Below, in pieces: positions 39,512 through 40,209 of a DNA stretch of 40,209 nt; the first letter of the stretch is position 1; each line of letters starts with the position of its first letter. This DNA comes from Gammaproteobacteria bacterium (GTDB lineage Bacteria; Pseudomonadota; Gammaproteobacteria; Steroidobacterales; Steroidobacteraceae). The stretch lies in NCBI GenBank assembly GCA_010029775.1, contig RGWK01000002.1, positions 1-40,209 of the forward strand, given 5' to 3'. The notes under the pieces are model-generated. The model searched no databases and was not told the DNA's origin. It saw only the letters and a list, made by a program, of their open reading frames with translations. The position numbers and the translations under genes are program-made.

Positions 39512-40045
39512 CTAAGAGGGCAGCGGCTTGTAGCCGAGAATCGAGCACATGAGTCCATCGGGATCGTAAAAGATCATTTCGGTATAGATGCCGGCCTTCA
39601 TGTAGGCGTCGTCGGTGGGCTTGGTATACGGAGTGGGCGGCGTCAGAAACCGATACCCGTGCGCGACGAGATCGGCGTAAATCGCATCACCCTGATCGGT
39701 AGCGAATACGAACGACCCCTGACCCCAGTGCAACTGCCCGGGAGGCGGGTTCTGCGCCAAGGGAAGCTCTGGTTCGGTCACGTGGAAGAGACCCACAAGA
39801 CCCGCATCAACCGACTCATCGGCCGACAGAAAAACGATGCGCATGGTGCAGCTCGGCAGATTGACGAGCTTGCCCATGAAGGGTCCCTGCACGGTCTTCT
39901 CCTCGATGACCTTCATCCCGAGGATGTCGCGGTACAGCGCCAGCGACTTGTCGAGGTCGCGGCAGAAAATGGACACCCGCTTGACGGGCGAGACTCGAGA
40001 ACCAGACACGGGATGACTCCTTAAATCGACAGAGACCTGCGGCAT
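39512..40045 (-). CDS. VOC-superfamily (glyoxalase/dioxygenase-like) protein
   Basis: VKRVSIFCRDLDKSLALYRDILGMKVIEE ... EMIFYDPDGLMCSILGY. Confidence 0.82.
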   Translation of the reverse strand: MPQVSVDLRSHPVSGSRVSPVKRVSIFCRDLDKSLALYRDILGMKVIEEKTVQGPFMGKLVNLPSCTMRIVFLSADESVDAGLVGLFHVTEPELPLAQNPPPGQLHWGQGSFVFATDQGDAIYADLVAHGYRFLTPPTPYTKPTDDAYMKAGIYTEMIFYDPDGLMCSILGYKPLPS

Positions 40046-40209
40046 GATAAAGAATCCCACCATGCAACAACCGCCCGTTACCGGCTCTGCGCCACGCCCC
40101 ATCCGCCGCGGCTTCGTCCAAGTGGACGGACGCCATGTTCACTACCGTGTGTGCGGGAGCGGCCCCGCCGTTGTCATGCTGCACGACAGCCCGCGCTCCT
40201 CGCTGCTGC
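40044..40209 (+). CDS. Alpha/beta-hydrolase, N-terminal fragment truncated by the window end
   Basis: GFVQVDGRHVHYRVCGSGPAVVMLHDSPRSSLL resembles the first strands and oxyanion region of alpha/beta hydrolases; start 40044 or 40062. Confidence 0.6.
   Translation, partial: MIKNPTMQQPPVTGSAPRPIRRGFVQVDGRHVHYRVCGSGPAVVMLHDSPRSSLL

Overview
High-GC proteobacterial window (gammaproteobacterium-like by protein content; inference only), densely coding on both strands. No rRNA, tRNA, CRISPR array, phage or transposase was recognised. (A) About 1.0-16.3 kb is a maltodextrin/starch utilisation locus: a TonB-dependent receptor, a flavin-dependent tryptophan-halogenase homologue, three GH13 enzymes, a GH97 alpha-glucosidase, an SLC45-like MFS sugar transporter and a LacI regulator. 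A CPA2 antiporter is translationally coupled at the operon end. A near-identical CG-centred motif, TGAATACGATT(T/A)CA, lies exactly 93 nt upstream of the start codons of both the receptor and the GH13 alpha-glucosidase, and I propose it as the LacI operator. A strong hairpin separates the receptor from the halogenase. (B) About 16.3-31.4 kb carries an esterase, an M24 peptidase, an exported methyltransferase, a cytochrome c-GLUG repeat fusion, a CzcABC-type RND efflux operon, DUF2147, AlkB, TerC and Fic genes. At least eight genes here lack short internal or terminal segments, roughly 25-65 residues each where I can estimate from memory, with abrupt joins and otherwise clean coding frames. This is either a serial-deletion block or, more probably, collapsed gaps in an assembly. 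(C) About 31.5-40.2 kb is intact: an isoquinoline-oxidoreductase-like IorAB pair, a CpeT-family lipoprotein, a DCC-family protein, an MDR oxidoreductase, an exported methyltransferase, an amino acid permease, a VOC protein and a partial alpha/beta hydrolase. Family assignments come from motif recognition by eye; no database search was run.
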